NCBI GenBank assembly: GCA_018350325.1
Contig: JAEVLN010000024.1
Coordinates: 775,248-839,247 of the forward strand
Source of the DNA: Globodera rostochiensis
Taxonomy: Eukaryota > Nematoda > Chromadorea > Rhabditida > Heteroderidae
Length of the DNA: 64,000 bases
Direction of reading: 5' to 3'
Positions within the stretch are counted from its first letter, which is position 1; each line of letters begins with the position of its first letter. The notes below the pieces were generated by a model. That model searched no databases. It saw only the letters and a program-made list of their open reading frames with translations, and had not been told where the DNA came from. Positions 46,745 to 60,062 of this stretch are shown in pieces. Made by a program: the position numbers and the translations under genes.

Positions 46745-47735
46745 GGATGAATCTGCACTAGAACTATATATACAAACAAAAGTTCTACAGAAATACAAAA
46801 AAAGAATTAATAAACAAAAAAAACAGACAAAAAACTATCATTTTTACTCAGCTTGCGGATTGTTACTTGAGCAAAGTGCACTGACTTAAAATAACATCCG
46901 CAGAATGCCACATCCCTTCGCGCGACTAAACTTTTATTTCGTCTAGGCTTGTAAATATTTTTAATTTCAATAATAATATTTTTTATAAACTAATAATTTT
47001 TCACGAGTTGCATCGGAATTCTTAAATAGAAAGTAATACGAAGTTTGGCCATTTCATTAATTACCTTAATTGACACAGATATCGCACTAAAGAGTGATAA
47101 AATAAAGCATTTAATGTTTAATTTTAACATCCAAATATAGGATCCTCGAGTTTTGATTAATTATTCTTTCAAGTTGTTTAAATAAATTAACTTTTTTATA
47201 TTGAATATTAGGTTTGTTTTCATCTTATATCAAGAATTATTTTGTACAAGTCTATTCTCGTTTTTAGTGGAGTTTCAAACTTTTTTTTTAAAATCTTGTC
47301 GTGAATAAGACCTTCTTTGCATATATGACAACAGTTTTGTTCTTTCTTCGTAAATTTATTATTAACAACATTTAAGCCGCTATTTGGTTTTGTAGCATTC
47401 GTTAAAAAAAATTTTATATTAAAGTACTATTTTTTTTAATATTTATTTTAGCATTATTTCGTTATTTTATAATATTTTGTACTCTTCTATGGTGGCTCCA
47501 GCAAAATTACCTTCGAGAAAATTGACAGACGTTATGTTATTTTTGAGCACATTTTTGGTCGGTAGGACTAGTACAAGAAGATAAAGATTTTAGTATAGAT
47601 GAGAGTAGGTTATTCTTAATTTGAAATATTATAATTATATATTTCAAATTAATAATTTTAAGAGGTTTTTTTCAATATGTTTCTAAGGTTCTCAAACGTT
47701 TGTTTTTTGTTCTTTTTATTTTAGTTATTGATTTT
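46745..47735. repeat. Collinear duplication block C, copy 2
   Basis: Matches 7215-8290 and then directly 8820-8965. The 76-codon + frame 46662-46889 lies across its start, and it is not conserved in the first copy. Confidence 0.85.
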
Positions 47736-47874
47736 GGAAATACAATTTTATTATATTTGTGTGAATATTTGAAAAATTCATAACTTTGTTCAACTTTGGA
47801 TGATCCCAATTATTTTTGTTTTATAAAATACAAAAAAATCAGCTTCATCTTTTTTTTAAAGAACTATTAAGCTT

Positions 47875-50800
47875 TTTAGAATTTACGACTGCAATTGTTT
47901 GTGCTGATTTTTTGTTAGAAATTTTTATTTTGTTTCTTAATTTGTGATTTTGTGTTTAACTGTTTTTGATAGTTTTAATAAAATATATTTTATTTATATT
48001 GCTTTATAAATTTACTTTTATATATATAATATTTACTTAAATAATTATGAACGTTAATATAAATAAATTTTTTCCATTACTGTATTAATTTATTTGCTTA
48101 AATCTAGAATTCCTATACTTTTTATATAAGATTTCTTTATTCTTCACTAAAGAGTTTGAATAAGAGAATTAAATTTTCTGTTTCATGCATTGGGTTTATT
48201 TTCGAGGATTATTTTTATGTTTTTGCTACATTTATATTAGCATTTTAAAAGTTTTTTTTTGCTTGTTTGCAAATGTCGATTATTATTTGTTTATAAATCA
48301 AATTATTAAAAATAATTAATATTTGCTAGATTGTTTTTTTATCAGATGGCATATTCGTGTTCAGCACCATCAATTTGGTCGCTTTGCTGTAAAAGTTTGT
48401 TGGAGATTGTTTCAACCGTCCTTTACAGCCTTGCCCGTGTATTCGCCACATTTTGAAAAAGGCTTCAGTGTCGCTTGCTTCGACAGAAATCGTTGGTGCA
48501 GTTTTAATTATTTAGTTTTAACATCATCAAACAAATTTTCGTATTACTGATAAATTTAAGTTTATTAACATATTTGTCGCATTGTATTGACATTCATTTA
48601 AGTCAATCTTAAATCGTTCATGATTGGCGAGGTACTGCTTTCATTACGTTCCAAGTATTTACAAACAATTTTAATATATTTTAAAATCTATGTCTGTTTC
48701 TGGTATAAATGGATGTAGAGTATATTTTGACTTTGTTTGTTTAGTTTCATTAAAAAATTAATGCTTTATTTCACTTTTAACATTATTATTATATTTATTG
48801 CAAACTCCCTTATCTTATGGCGTTCTCAGGGCGTGCTTCTCTTTTTTAATTATCTTTTATTTTTTTCATAAATCTTAATAAAATCGAAACAGTTGTGGGG
48901 ATTGATCGAGCTCATTACGCAACGGTAGATTTAAGTTTTGAAAGCATGATCACGGGGTTTTATTCCTTTATTGAACAATTAAATGATGGATAACTTTTAT
49001 TTTTACATTAAACCCGTTTTTACGGGCACATTCATCACAGATAAATTTTACTTTCCATTCAACCTTTAAAGAAAAATCTTTTTTAATATTGAATCCTTCT
49101 TGTGTTAATAAAGATTTTACATTGATTTACTTCTTTTACTAGTTTATCTTTTGTCAACAAAGATTAAATTTCATATTTTTAAAGAATACATTTTGTAATT
49201 TGTATAGAAAATATTATTCTCACCTTTTTTATGTTGATAATTGAAGTCTGTCTCTGTTGTATAAAAGTTAATTTTGAATTAATAATTTTTTGTTATTTTA
49301 ATTTAAAAATTAAATAATTGTTTATTTTTTTTTAATAATATATTTAATTATGAAAATTAGATTTTAATTTATTATTCTTTAAACCAATTTATAGTATGAG
49401 CTTTATTTTTCTTTAGGTAACAGCTGTTGGCGAAAATCGTCACTCGTGACAACAACAGGGCCATGAATATATGAAGGCGCCTCAACAAACAGTACGAGGC
49501 CTTCTCATTACAAACTTTTGGGGAGACGAGTTTTGAGCGCATGTAGATGATAATTGACGATATAAAACCAACTGAGTTGATCACGCTTTTACCCCTCATA
49601 AAAAAAACTGATTGAGGATGGTGGGCAAAATAATTTGTTATTTTATTTTTTATAAATATACCTTTTGGTTTTATTTGACTAATTGTCTATTGCTGTATGC
49701 CTTGAGCATTAATATTTTGTCATATTAAAAAGAGAAATTTATTAAAATATTAATTTTTATCTGATCATTTTGCCGTAAATCGTTTAAATCTTAAATGGTT
49801 CAACTTTTTTGTTAAAAGCTTTTTCGTGAATTTAAGTAAATTCGTTAATTCATTTTGTTCTCATTATAACGCAAACGGCATATTACTTGCACTGCTAAAA
49901 GTATTTTTCGATAACACAGCTTTTTCAGAATTATACTAAATTTAATGGATATGCTTTATAATAATAAATAAATTCTTTTTTGCTATCAATTTACTTATTA
50001 TAACAAAAACTTTACTGAATTGAAAATTTATATTTTTATTTATTTTTGGTTTTATTTGTATAAATTTACTTGTAATTGTATAAAAAGTTGAAATAGGTAA
50101 GCAAGCATTTTATGCATATTGTTGAGTTCTTTGTGGTGATTTTTAAAATAAGGTCAAAATTTTAATAATTTATTTCTGTGTATATTTTTGTATTTAGTTT
50201 AGCGATTATAATATATTAATTTTAACTTTTCTTCATAACTCTTTTGAATTAATAAAAGTTCTAAAACTTTTTATAATTTTTTTGCAATTAAAGAAGCAAA
50301 GTCTTGATGAAAGTTGAAAAAAGTAGGTTACAGTTGATTTATATCTAACTCATTTGGTTAAGTTTAATTTTCAATTCGTTTTATTCCCGTTTTAAATTAT
50401 AGTTTTTGATCAATTTTCTGCTTTGTAAAATAACTAAACTTAAGTAATTGAATTTGGATAATTTTATTTGCTTTTTTGTATACTTTATTTGTAAAATGTG
50501 ATCTTTTTGTTTATTATGTTTAAAGTTTTATCATAAACGCTCATATTAGGCACAGTTAAATATCTTTTTAATTATATTTACAGATAAAAGTATTGGTTTT
50601 CGTCTTATTTTCTTACTCTCAACAGATTTTTAATTATAATATAAAAAACATTGCATATATCAGCTTTAATTCAGTATGACCGTATTACTTCAACGGATGA
50701 CGACAGAAAGCGCTCTTCACATTTCGATTAATATAAATGAGTAAATATTTGCATAATAATTCATTTTATATTGTTGTAAATATTTCAATAGGTAGGCATG

Positions 50801-51090
50801 TAAATTATTTGTTTTGCAATTAATTTAGTTGAATTTGTTTTAAGGATGAACCGTTTTAGTTTCTTTTAATCTTTCGAATGCTTTTATTTTACAAATATAA
50901 AATTTTATTAAAATCAATTTATAGGCGAAATCCACAATGCAAGATGTATTTGTTATTTTGTTTTATTTTTAAATAGTTGATCAATCAATAATTAGCAGCA
51001 AATACAAAAAAGATGTATTCATATAATTAATTTTATTACCTTTTAAATTCGGAAGGATAAAATGCTAAGCGAATTATAATACTTATTCAT
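47875..51090. repeat. Collinear duplication block, copy 2 of 10500-13450
   Basis: Same order of anchors as 10500-13450. Here the + frame at 48323-48550 is open across the 48410-48530 island, and the - frame across the same island is open too. The decayed counterpart of 11814-11975 lies at 49455-49610 and carries an in-frame TAG at 49544-49546. Confidence 0.85.
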
Positions 51091-51249
51091 TTGGGATTCA
51101 TATAAAAGAATCTTTGAGCTTTCGAAAAATTGTTTGAATTTGGATATGAACATTAAAATTAGTTTAAAAGAAAGGCATAGATTCTATGTCAACGAAAACC
51201 CATGAACGACCCTTTTGTCAATAAACTCAGTTTTTTACTTAGTTTTAGA

Positions 51250-52430
51250 ATACGCCGGACTCTAGTGACCACACCAACAGCAATGGCCATTGACGGCAAA
51301 AAAAAACGAATTAATATTGAACGAATTGTTGGAAAACATACATTAACATTCTAAAAGGTAAAATATAATTTTATATAATATATTTAAAAATGCTTCTACA
51401 GCAATGTAAAGTTGTATTGCTCCATGTTAATTGAGGTCTCGACTAATTAGCTAAATGTATTTTATGTAATTTATCGGCAATGCTAATTCTGAATACTAAT
51501 AATAACGTTAACTAATCAATAGTATCAGACCCAGCAATTTTCTTAGCTGGTAAAAATAATATGACTAAATAATTTTAGGTGTTAAATTATAATAAGTCCG
51601 AATTTTCTTGACTAACTCCTCCAAATTAAAGGCTAAAAACGTGGAAATAAAAATGGGATTGAATATGGCATCTTTGTGCCAGCCGGTCTTGACTGACAGA
51701 TTTTATCGGTTTGTCCAAGCAGGGGAACTTTTTATTTGATTCATTTTTTTGTTAGAAATTGTGCCGCGTGAAACAGAGATTCTCTAGGTGGCGAGATGTT
51801 CTAATGACATGAGAAATTAATGCCGAAATAAGGGTAGTTAGGTTTTCCAACGATATTTTATGATTATTCGGTAATAATGTTCTTTATAGTTAAGCATATT
51901 AATAAAATTTGATTTTTTATTAAATTGGTCTATACGATAAAGATGAATATTTATTTATACTGAGTGATTTTTTATCTTAAATTTATTTAAAACGCAAGTA
52001 TAGTTCAACAATTATTTTTAGGGGAATTTATCATCTACGATAGACAGTATGTATATATTTTTTGTTTTTAATAGACTAGCAAAAATTAACTTTATAAATT
52101 CTATCGGATTCCAGGTTTTCAGCTCCATTAAATAAGTTTAGTAATTCCTTTTGTTGAAATATTACTTATTTGATTTAGAACAAATTTAAACCCATTTTGA
52201 TATGTGTTGGAATGTTACTTTTGAGATTTTTTTGTTTTGCGTTCACAAAAAACATATATTGACTTTTAATTAAATGATTCGAATTAATTAACAATGAGAA
52301 AAAATAAATATAATCAACCATTAATATATTAACAATAAATCTTGTAAAAGTTTATGAAATATTTAAATTTTGTTTATAAATTATTTCATTATTGTTTTTT
52401 TTATGTTCTTTTTGGGGTGTGATAAATATC
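51250..52430. other. Mostly unique AT-rich DNA with short islands
   Basis: No duplicate was seen. An island at 51630-51740 is open on the + strand (KMGLNMASLCQPVLTDRFYR then FVQAGELFI, TGA). An ATG-led 23-codon frame at 51284 begins MAIDGKKKRINIERIVG. Neither resembles a family I know. Confidence 0.35.
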
Positions 52431-52437
52431 TTTCACT

Positions 52438-52635
52438 TTGGCCACAGGGACGAATCGATGTCAGGTGTTTATAAAATTTGCTTATATCTTTTTCCGTGGC
52501 AAATATTTTCCTCCTACACAAATAGCATATGAGACGTTCTCCCAACAAAGTGATGAAACGGCTTCACCTGGTGCATCGGGTACGCGTTTTGAAGGTAATG
52601 CCGACGATCTATTCTTGATTTCTTGCCCTAAGTAA
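52438..52635 (+). other. Candidate exon, up to 65 codons
   Basis: 'ctttggccacag' is a possible acceptor. The frame then includes FFRGKYFPPTQIAYETFSQQ, SDETASPGASGTRFEGN and ADDLFLISCPK before TAA-TAG. Composition is clearly richer than the flanks, but the opposite strand is also open over 45 codons (ALPSKRVPDAPGEAVSSL), so the strand is not certain. No duplicate and no family. The next 380 bp belong to module D2. Confidence 0.35.
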
Positions 52636-52679
52636 TAGTTCGTGTGCACCTTTCATTATTTCATTTTATAATAAAATTT

Positions 52680-53830
52680 AATTAATTTGATTTGGCCAGT
52701 ACGTTTGAAGTTTATGGTATTTATTATTAATGGAAGCTTCACGAAGCTAAAAAAGTATTTCTACATATTTACGTTAAAATATTCTTTTGTGCCAATTTTA
52801 TGGTCAGGTTTTATTTATATACTGTTGGATATATTTTAATTTTTTAGAGTTTATGTTTTGTTATTAAAAGAAAAAATAGATTTTCTCTAAAGTCGGTAGC
52901 CCAGAAATATTAAATTTTAAATATATTTTCTTTTTATTACCTTCGTCATCGTGTGTGCAATCACGAAGAAGCCGGTTTCGAATATTGAGGCGAAGGCAAT
53001 TATCTGGATCAGGGCCGAATGCACCCGACAGGTGTGACCAACTTCTTGACCTCCTATAAAAAGCGACATTTTGTTTATCAATTTTATTAGATATAATATT
53101 CATTGTAAACAAAAAGTTGAGCATTTTTCACCTATTTTATTTATTTGCGGTTGAAACAATTTTTATTTTTGCGTATTTAAAATATAATTTACAAGGTTGT
53201 TCTAATATATTTTCATTCAACCTTATTTTTAGATTATCTTCAATTGAGCTATTTATTGCATAAGTATGTTCCGAATTTGGTAATAAATATTTTAATAAAT
53301 CATTTACAAGTCACCATGTGTCGCCTGCAATTACGATTATTTTATATGCAGGCTAAGCAATTGTTTGGAGCTTTGCCCAGCGATAAATACCTTTTGTTTT
53401 TTGAATGCAAAAGCGGAAGAGCCAACGGCTTTTTGGCACAATAAGCATCATATTGGTGTCTGGTGTATTGAATATAATACTTTATTTTAGACCTTCCATA
53501 CCCATGATTAATGATAATTTATATTTGTTAAACATGCGTATTTCATTTCGTATTTAATATAATCCCAACTTGAGACATTTTCAAGTTGTCTATTTAAAGC
53601 GTTTTTTGAGATTGAATTATCCCATATAAAAGATGTAGTTAATTATTGGTTTAACAATTACGCAAAAATAGCGCACTTCACTTGTGACGGACGTCATTTG
53701 TTGTTTCTATGTTAATGATCATAAAAGTTGCTGTTTTTCAATCTTGTCGAAAATTAGTTTATCTATAAAATGAAAACTTTTGTTAATGGTTGTTAGATAT
53801 TCGTTTTTCCATTTCTGTTATTGCAAGTAG
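52680..53830. repeat. Modules D1/D2, copy 2
   Basis: Carries the D1 hairpin word (about 52736) and the D2 anchors through 'gttaatggttgttagatatt'. An insertion at 52890-53070 ('gtcatcgtgtgtgcaatcac', 'gaagccggtttcg') is absent from the other copies. Confidence 0.8.
53352..53444 (+). pseudogene. Candidate terminal exon, 30 codons (copies at 57.0 and 15.7 kb)
   Basis: 'ttttatatgcag' precedes AKQLFGALPSDKYLLFFECK, SGRANGFLAQ and TAA. The same frame is open upstream to 53244. In the 57.0-kb copy, two deletions (one and two bases) cancel so that ECKSGRANGFLAQ and the stop stay in frame. The 15.7-kb copy has lost the middle. No family is recognised. Shared stop and compensated indels suggest past coding. 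Confidence 0.4.
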
Positions 53831-54995
53831 GTGCCGCAGTTCTTGATTTAATGGGTAGTTTGTTTACTCATAAAATTAAAAAATTTTAGTCAATGCCACC
53901 TGGTCATTTAATATGGTCGATTTTTTCTTTTTGCAATATTTTGAATAATTTTAGTTCTATTTGTATTTATAATTCGTTACTATAAAATTGATATGATAGT
54001 GTTTTCATGAGATTTATTTTATTTTTTTGTTATGTTAAGCCAATGTTAAAAGATTTACAATTTATATTATAATTAAAACGTGTTTTTAACTAAATGTTCG
54101 TTATTTTTTTGCTAAAAAAACTTTTTCTTATTAGCATTTTGAAAAATATTTACAAATTTTAAACAATAAATTGTAAATGTGTGTTTGTTTAATAATTAAT
54201 TTTAATTTTATTGCAAAATCTTAGCGCGAGAGCAAACAGCCGCTTTAATTTGTTGTGGCAAAATTTCTTGTTTGTAATCTTTAGAGAATGTTTTTAAATA
54301 ATCTATTTTTTAAAATTAAAATTACGGCGAGTTACGTCCCTGCCAGGGTCGCCATTTTAGGATTTGGTGCGTATGTATTGTGGTGCGATTTACACCTTGC
54401 CACCAATTTGTGAGACCATTTCTTTATTTTTTTTAAATATTTTATTTTACATAATTTTTAGTGGTATTATTTTTAATCTTCTTTACCTATTAAATTCGAC
54501 AAGTTTATCGCTTTCGCGATTTATTTTTTTGTTTGCAATTCTATGTTTTTTGAATTTTTGTAGATTTGTTATTATAATATTTAATTTCAAGCATTATATA
54601 TTTTAAATTTAATGATTTTTTTTACTTTTTTAAATGTTTTAAGCTTTTCCATTATTGCATGAATAATTATTAAAGATGTAATTCAAGTAATGTTCATGCT
54701 GTTGCTTTTAGATAAATGCTCTTGAATTTTGTTATATTACTGTCATCTATTATGGTGCTATAATCTATTAAATTATGATCATTTATTTTTAATTGTTTTA
54801 TAATTTAGCTTTTGCAATGCCATGATTGTTATTGTTTGCTGTTGTTTTATCAAAAGTATTTTTTAATTTATGGTAATATTTAATAAGAAATTTTATTTAC
54901 AAACTTAAATTTTATAAGAATTTAGCGTTGAATGATTTATCAGTGGCGTTTAGAGAATTAAATTCAATTAACAAACTTTTATATTTAAGTTTTAA

Positions 54996-55127
54996 TTAGC
55001 AGACAAAAAATTCTTGACGCGAAATTTCGAACTGCACCGCTTCACGCATGAGCTCGTTATTTGCACGCAGCCGCCTGGCAACAATGATCCTGTAGTCCCT
55101 CACGTCCGCGTTTGGATCGTTGCACAT
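54996..55127 (-). other. GC-rich island, 43-codon ATG-led frame
   Basis: ATG at 55127 opens MCNDPNADVRDYRIIVARRL, then RANNELMREAVQFEISRQEF, FVC, TAA. A TAA lies two codons upstream. The island (55012-55127) sits exactly between modules D4 and D7 and is absent from the corresponding junctions at 17-18.6 kb, so it is an insertion or a lost piece there. It would form a charged, probably helical segment. No family is recognised. Under a TAA=Gln code the frame runs on to a TGA at 53904. Confidence 0.4.
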
Positions 55128-55129
55128 GA

Positions 55130-55420
55130 ATTATATTTTTTGATCCCGCGAGCATGTTGAAAACCGCCATAACTTCTCCCTTTTAGCGCTAAAATTATTT
55201 TATGTAATTTTTTAAACCAAATACATAAATAGTGTTATTTATTTTAGATAGCCAGAGTTTATTATTTTTATTTTTAGAACCAATTAACATCTAATATTTT
55301 ACATCTTAGATCGCGTTTTGTAAAACATTTTTATCCTTTTAATTTATGTTTATTTTACTCGACAATACTGCTGCTTTTATATTATATTTTTTTAATAACA
55401 AATTATTTTATTTTTTCATG
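55130..55420. repeat. Module D7, copy 2
   Basis: 'gatcccgcgagcatgttgaa' followed by the D7 tail. The part upstream of the core (KYKS and beyond on the - strand) is missing here. Confidence 0.85.
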
Positions 55421-55486
55421 ACTTTATACAGTAGTTTTTGTTAAGATATTATCCCATTGTTATTTCACACAATGTTATTACATATT

Positions 55487-55657
55487 TTAGGAATTTTTGG
55501 TATTGTTGAAAGTATTTTCTCCATCTGTCCATTGGTGTAAATGCTGTGCCTCATCAAATACCATGTCGTTATCACAAACAATTGTCTCACGCCCTTCCGC
55601 AGCCAATGGCTTAAGTAACCCATTTCGCTCCTTTCCTATACGCACCCAAATTTGCAT
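55487..55657 (-). other. Candidate coding island, 56 codons (partial copy at 14.9 kb)
   Basis: ATG at 55657 opens MQIWVRIGKERNGLLKPLAA, then EGRETIVCDNDMVFDEAQHL, HQWTDGENTFNNTKNS, TAA. The copy at 14896 shares MQIWVRIGKERNGLLKPL with one synonymous change (GGA/GGG), then diverges. In both copies the frame is open upstream except for a TAG after RP (RP-TAG-NW). Composition is well above background. The + strand frame over it (55497-55820) runs into T-rich text and is less likely. No family is recognised. Confidence 0.4.
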
Positions 55658-57230
55658 ATTTAAATTAAAATATTCTTTCGTGCCAATTCTATGGTCTAAA
55701 CAATATATTGTTGGGTATATTTTAATTTATTATAGTTTATGTTCATTCTCGATCGATGGTTCATCATGTCCAAATTTTTTTAAAGAATTTCAAACATCAT
55801 TATTTAATATACTGTTATAAATTTTTCCTAACATTTTTTAATGACTTTTATATGATTGGCCAGGACGTTTGAAGTTTATGGTATTTATATTAATGGAAGC
55901 TTCACGAAGCTAAGAAAGTATTTCCACTCTTTTCCAGGCATAAAAATTATTATTTTTTCAGTTAATAAAAAAAGCATTTTGTGCGGTCTTATCAAGTCTT
56001 TAATGGAGAATAATGCCAGTATTTAAGAACATTATTTTGCTTTAACTTTAAATTATTTTTGTTTTTTTTTCTTCAAAAGAAATGATTAGTGATTATCACG
56101 TTCATCATTTTTTAAATCAAAATTTGCATATTTACCTTAAAATATTTTTTCGTGCCAATTTTATGGTCAGGTTTTATTTATTTACTGTTGGATATATTTT
56201 AATTTTTTATAGTTTATGTTATGTAATTAAAAGAAAAAATAGATTTCTCTAATTTTAAAAATTTCCTTAGTTCATCATTACCTTAAACTTTTATTTGTTA
56301 TTAGAATTTTTGACTAAGGTTTTATATTAATATCAAACGGTAATCCGTGTCTTGCGCAAGCTTGTTTTTTAAACTCGGTAGCCCAAAAAGATTAATAAAT
56401 TTTAAACATATTTTTCCTTTTTATTATTTACATTTTTTTTATTTTTTGTTTACATTAATGGTGGTCTAACAGAATAATTGTGTTTTTTATTGACTTGCTA
56501 CATTGGAATAAAACTAAATTATATTCTGAATAATAATTTACTAAAATTAATAAACAAATTGTGGAACGAGCGTCCAGCACTAATTATTATAATAATTTTA
56601 GCTAAATTCTTTGTTAATAATTTGTAGTTTAAATCGATGTTATCCATTTACTCTTGTAAACCGCGATCCATGCAAAGCCTTTGTTGTCCCATAACTTGCC
56701 ACTTCCATTTTTCCTATGTTTTGTACTATTTTATCGGTTTTCATCAAATTTTTATAATTGAATTTAACATTTTATTTAACAATTTTTATTATATAATATT
56801 CATTGTAAACAAAAAGTTGAGGATTACACCTATTTTATTTATTTGCTGTTGAAACATTTTTTATTTTTTTGTGTATTTAAAATATATTTACAAAGTTGTT
56901 CTAATATATATTTTCATTCAAACTTATTTTTAGATTTATCTTCAATTGAGTTATTTATTGCATAACGAATCTGGTAATAAATATATGTGTCGCCTGATGC
57001 ACGGCTAAGCAATTTTTGGAGCTTTGCCCAGCGATAAATACCTTTTTTTTTGAATGCAAAAGCGGAAGAGCCAACGGCTTTTTGGCACAATAAGCATCAT
57101 ATTGGTGTCATTGAATATAATACTTTATTTTAGACATTCCATACTTATTTGTAAAATGAAAACTTTTGTTAATGGTTGTTAGATATTCTTTTTCAATTTT
57201 TGTTATTGCATTTTATATAGATTTTAAAAT
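55600..57230. repeat. Modules D1/D2, copy 3
   Basis: D1 anchors at 55600-56050, then D2 anchors at 56150-57230 including 'agcttcacgaagctaagaaa' and 'aaaagcggaagagccaacgg'. Compared with 52.7-53.8 kb it lacks the 180-bp insertion and has its own short insertions. Confidence 0.85.
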
Positions 57231-57539
57231 AATTGTTAGCTTAGATGTAGTTTAATATTTAAATAACATTATTTATATTTATAATTCGTTACATCTTAAG
57301 AATAATTAATATTTAATTTGATCTTTTTATCTAATGAGGTATTTAGAAAAAAATTTGAATTGTTTCCTTTTTATTAGATATTTTTCTTTATTACCACAGC
57401 ATGGGGTCATGTATAAAAGTGATATGATAGTGTTTTCATGAGTTTTATTTTATTTTTTTGTTATGTTAAGCCAATTTAAGATATATAATTTATAATTATA
57501 ATTAAAACGTCTTTAACTGATTGTTCGTATTATTTTGCA

Positions 57540-58400
57540 AATAAAAACATTAAAATCACGGCGAGTTCCGGCCATGCCAAGGGTCGGTATTTGATTGGGT
57601 TAAAGATGTAATTCATGTAATGTTCAAGCTGTTGCTTTTAGTATAAACTCTTGAATTTTGATATTATAATTTTTTACTGTCATCTATAAATGGCCATATA
57701 ATACTTTTTTATTGGTCAGTTACTATTAAATTATGATTATTTATTTTTAATTGTTTACTGGGGCGTTTGTTATTTTATTTTTTCTAGTCATTTATCACTC
57801 TTAAGCCTGAAAAGTCAACAACGCGGGTCGTGACTCTTTCAAGGGTCTCGACATTCATGTCTTTGCTTGAGCTCATATTTTATTACACTGTTTTTTATTC
57901 TTCACTTAAAAAGTGGTCTTTTTTAGTTTTAAATTTACCAGATAGTTTTATATTTATAGTTGAATTTTTTTAGATTTATTTATTTTGCTGACATTCTCAT
58001 GTACAAAAACGCAAGTGGTGATTCATGCTGAATATGCCGCAAAAGTCGTTTTCTAAGCTTGTGCAATTTTCTTTTAAATGGATTTTAATAACATGTGATT
58101 TAAATTAAAACTTTTTATTAAGTTGAATAATATATACGAAATGTTATGTTTATCAAAGAACGAAGTTAGAGTAATATAATTCTAATTTTCTATTAAGGTT
58201 TGTGTTAAGTTAATTAAAAATATTAGCTGTTTTTTCGTTTTAATATTTTTGATTATATTTAGGCACACGGTAGGGGAGACGCTTTTCTGCGTCACAGCTC
58301 CCCAGCCTTTTCTGCTCAGTTGCGCGGTTGCTCCGAGCCTTTTCTGCTTCGTTGGCAGCCGGGGGTATGTCATTGATGGGATTAATACGGTATGATAGTA
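57540..58400. repeat. Modules D3 and D5, copy 2
   Basis: 57800-57940 carries D3. The - strand reads MSSSKDMNVETLERVTTRVV, DFSGLRVIND, TAG. 58080-58370 carries D5 with the GC-rich tail, in which 'agccttttctgct' is repeated. The tail is open in two - strand frames. Confidence 0.75.
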
Positions 58401-58404
58401 TTTA

Positions 58405-59460
58405 CGGTTTATATTTATTCTTAGAAAATAACATTTATATTAAAGAACCAACCTTATTGATAGTGTAATTAATAATCGATTTTCGTTATTCTTTAATTTT
58501 CTGAATTCATGATTTATTTATTTGATCCTTTCTCATGTGTTACAAATAGAATTTTATATAAATTTTGAGTGAATAAGATTTCAACATTTTTTGCTTTTAA
58601 TAAATAATTTTATATGTTTGTTTATATTCTTGTAATTTTTCAAATTTTAGGCTACGGGGACAACTCGCCTACTTGTATTTTTGTGAATAAAAATAAATTG
58701 TTTTGATCTCTACTTTTGAATTCTACCTTGAACAGCAACATTTAAAATTAAATACATTTTCCCTTTTTAATCATACTAAAAAGTTTTAATTTTTTAATAA
58801 ACCTTTTATCATTTAACAATTTTTTATTATTTGAATGTAAACTATAGCAAATAATTAATATTTATTATACTGCTTTGTGTTTTGTGGAGCTTATTAAACA
58901 GATTTTTATAACTTTATAGTTTATTGTCAAATTTTTATTGATTGGATAGAGAATTAAAATCTTATTGGTGCATAATTAATAAATTTAATCAAACTCTACA
59001 TTTTTAAGTTTATTGTTCTACATCGATTAAAGATAGGTACTTGATTTGCATTATTATTATAAACATATTTTTCACGCCCGTTTTCGTTACTTCCTTTGAT
59101 CCCGTAATTACTGTAATGCATTCGTCGTTCGGCATTTGACATAGTAGGACTTATATTTATTTGATCCCGCGAGCATGTTGAAAACCGCCATAATTCTCTT
59201 TTTTAGCGCTAAAATTAAGTACTTTTAAAACCAAATACATATACAGTGTTGTTTATTTTAGATAGCAAGAGACTTTATTATTTTATTTTTAGAATCATTT
59301 AACATCTAATATTTTAGAGATATAGATCGCGTTTTGTAATACATTTTTATCCTTTTTTAATTTAGGTTTATTTTAGTCGAAATACTGCTGCTTTTATATT
59401 GTATTTTTTAATAACAAATTATTTTAATTATAAAACACCTTAACGCGCGTGAAAATAAAA
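58405..59460. repeat. Modules D6 and D7, copy 3, with an insertion
   Basis: D6 at 58405-58690 and D7 at 58925-59440. The 58800-58930 stretch between them recurs at 63500-63640 ahead of the last D7 copy, but is absent at 18.4 kb. Confidence 0.85.
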
Positions 59461-59643
59461 TATTAATTATTTTTTTAAACAGCTCTTTATTTTGTCAATT
59501 GAAAAAAATTAATTGTCATTGCTAGTGCATTTAAACTTATAAAGAGAGGAATTAAATATATTGTTTATTATTTTATACAACTTTTGACTTTGTTAATTTT
59601 TTTACTTTAATTTGACTCTTCTTTTTTGTGGCTTTTAGCAACA

Positions 59644-59883
59644 ATGTTATATTGTCTTCCCGTGTTTTGGCTTATCTTCTTAAAAATTTATATGTATTAC
59701 TTTTTTATTTCGATTCCCTTAAAAATCTTTAGAAAAGACAAATGTGGAGATGGAAAAATTTTCAAATTTAAAATTCAGGTAGAATTTGCAGTTGTTAACT
59801 ATTTTCGTAGTTCAATTTATGTTAATTACTTCAAAAATAGAAGTTGTTCTCAACACTCAAAAGTTATAAATAAAAATTATTAA
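59644..59883 (+). CDS. Candidate small membrane protein, 79 codons
   Basis: 'gtggcttttag' ends five bases before an ATG, the same kind of context as at 19987. The protein begins MLYCLPVFWLIFLKIYMYYF. It has one strongly hydrophobic segment (about residues 2-28), a basic stretch (KIFRKDKCGDGKIFKFK), then a mixed C-terminus ending KVINKNY, TAA. Hydrophobic frames are common on T-rich strands, but the second half is A-rich and mixed, which is less expected by chance. No duplicate in the window, no family. It could still be a chance ORF. Confidence 0.3.
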   Translation: MLYCLPVFWLIFLKIYMYYFFISIPLKIFRKDKCGDGKIFKFKIQVEFAVVNYFRSSIYVNYFKNRSCSQHSKVINKNY

Positions 59884-60030
59884 AAAAAATTTCTGTATAA
59901 TTAGTAAAAAAAAAGAAAGAAGAATATCAATGTAAATCACAAATAACAGAAATTACAGCCGAATTCGGTTTTCTGCACAGAATTAACATTCTTTTTACGA
60001 AGAAAATTGTTCTGGAATAGAAAAAAAATT

Positions 60031-60062
60031 CCAACAGCCCAATCTTTTGATTGGGCTGTTGG
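60031..60062. other. Perfect 14-bp hairpin with TTTT loop
   Basis: CCAACAGCCCAATC-TTTT-GATTGGGCTGTTGG, a perfect 14-bp stem, far richer in GC than its neighbourhood. A run of eight A precedes it. It could be a structured RNA, a terminator-like element or the centre of a small palindrome. Nothing adjacent identifies its role. Confidence 0.8.

Noticed and set aside
48323..48550. 75-codon + frame as a real gene
   Set aside because: The other copy at 11 kb does not keep it open, and the - strand is equally open over the conserved part.
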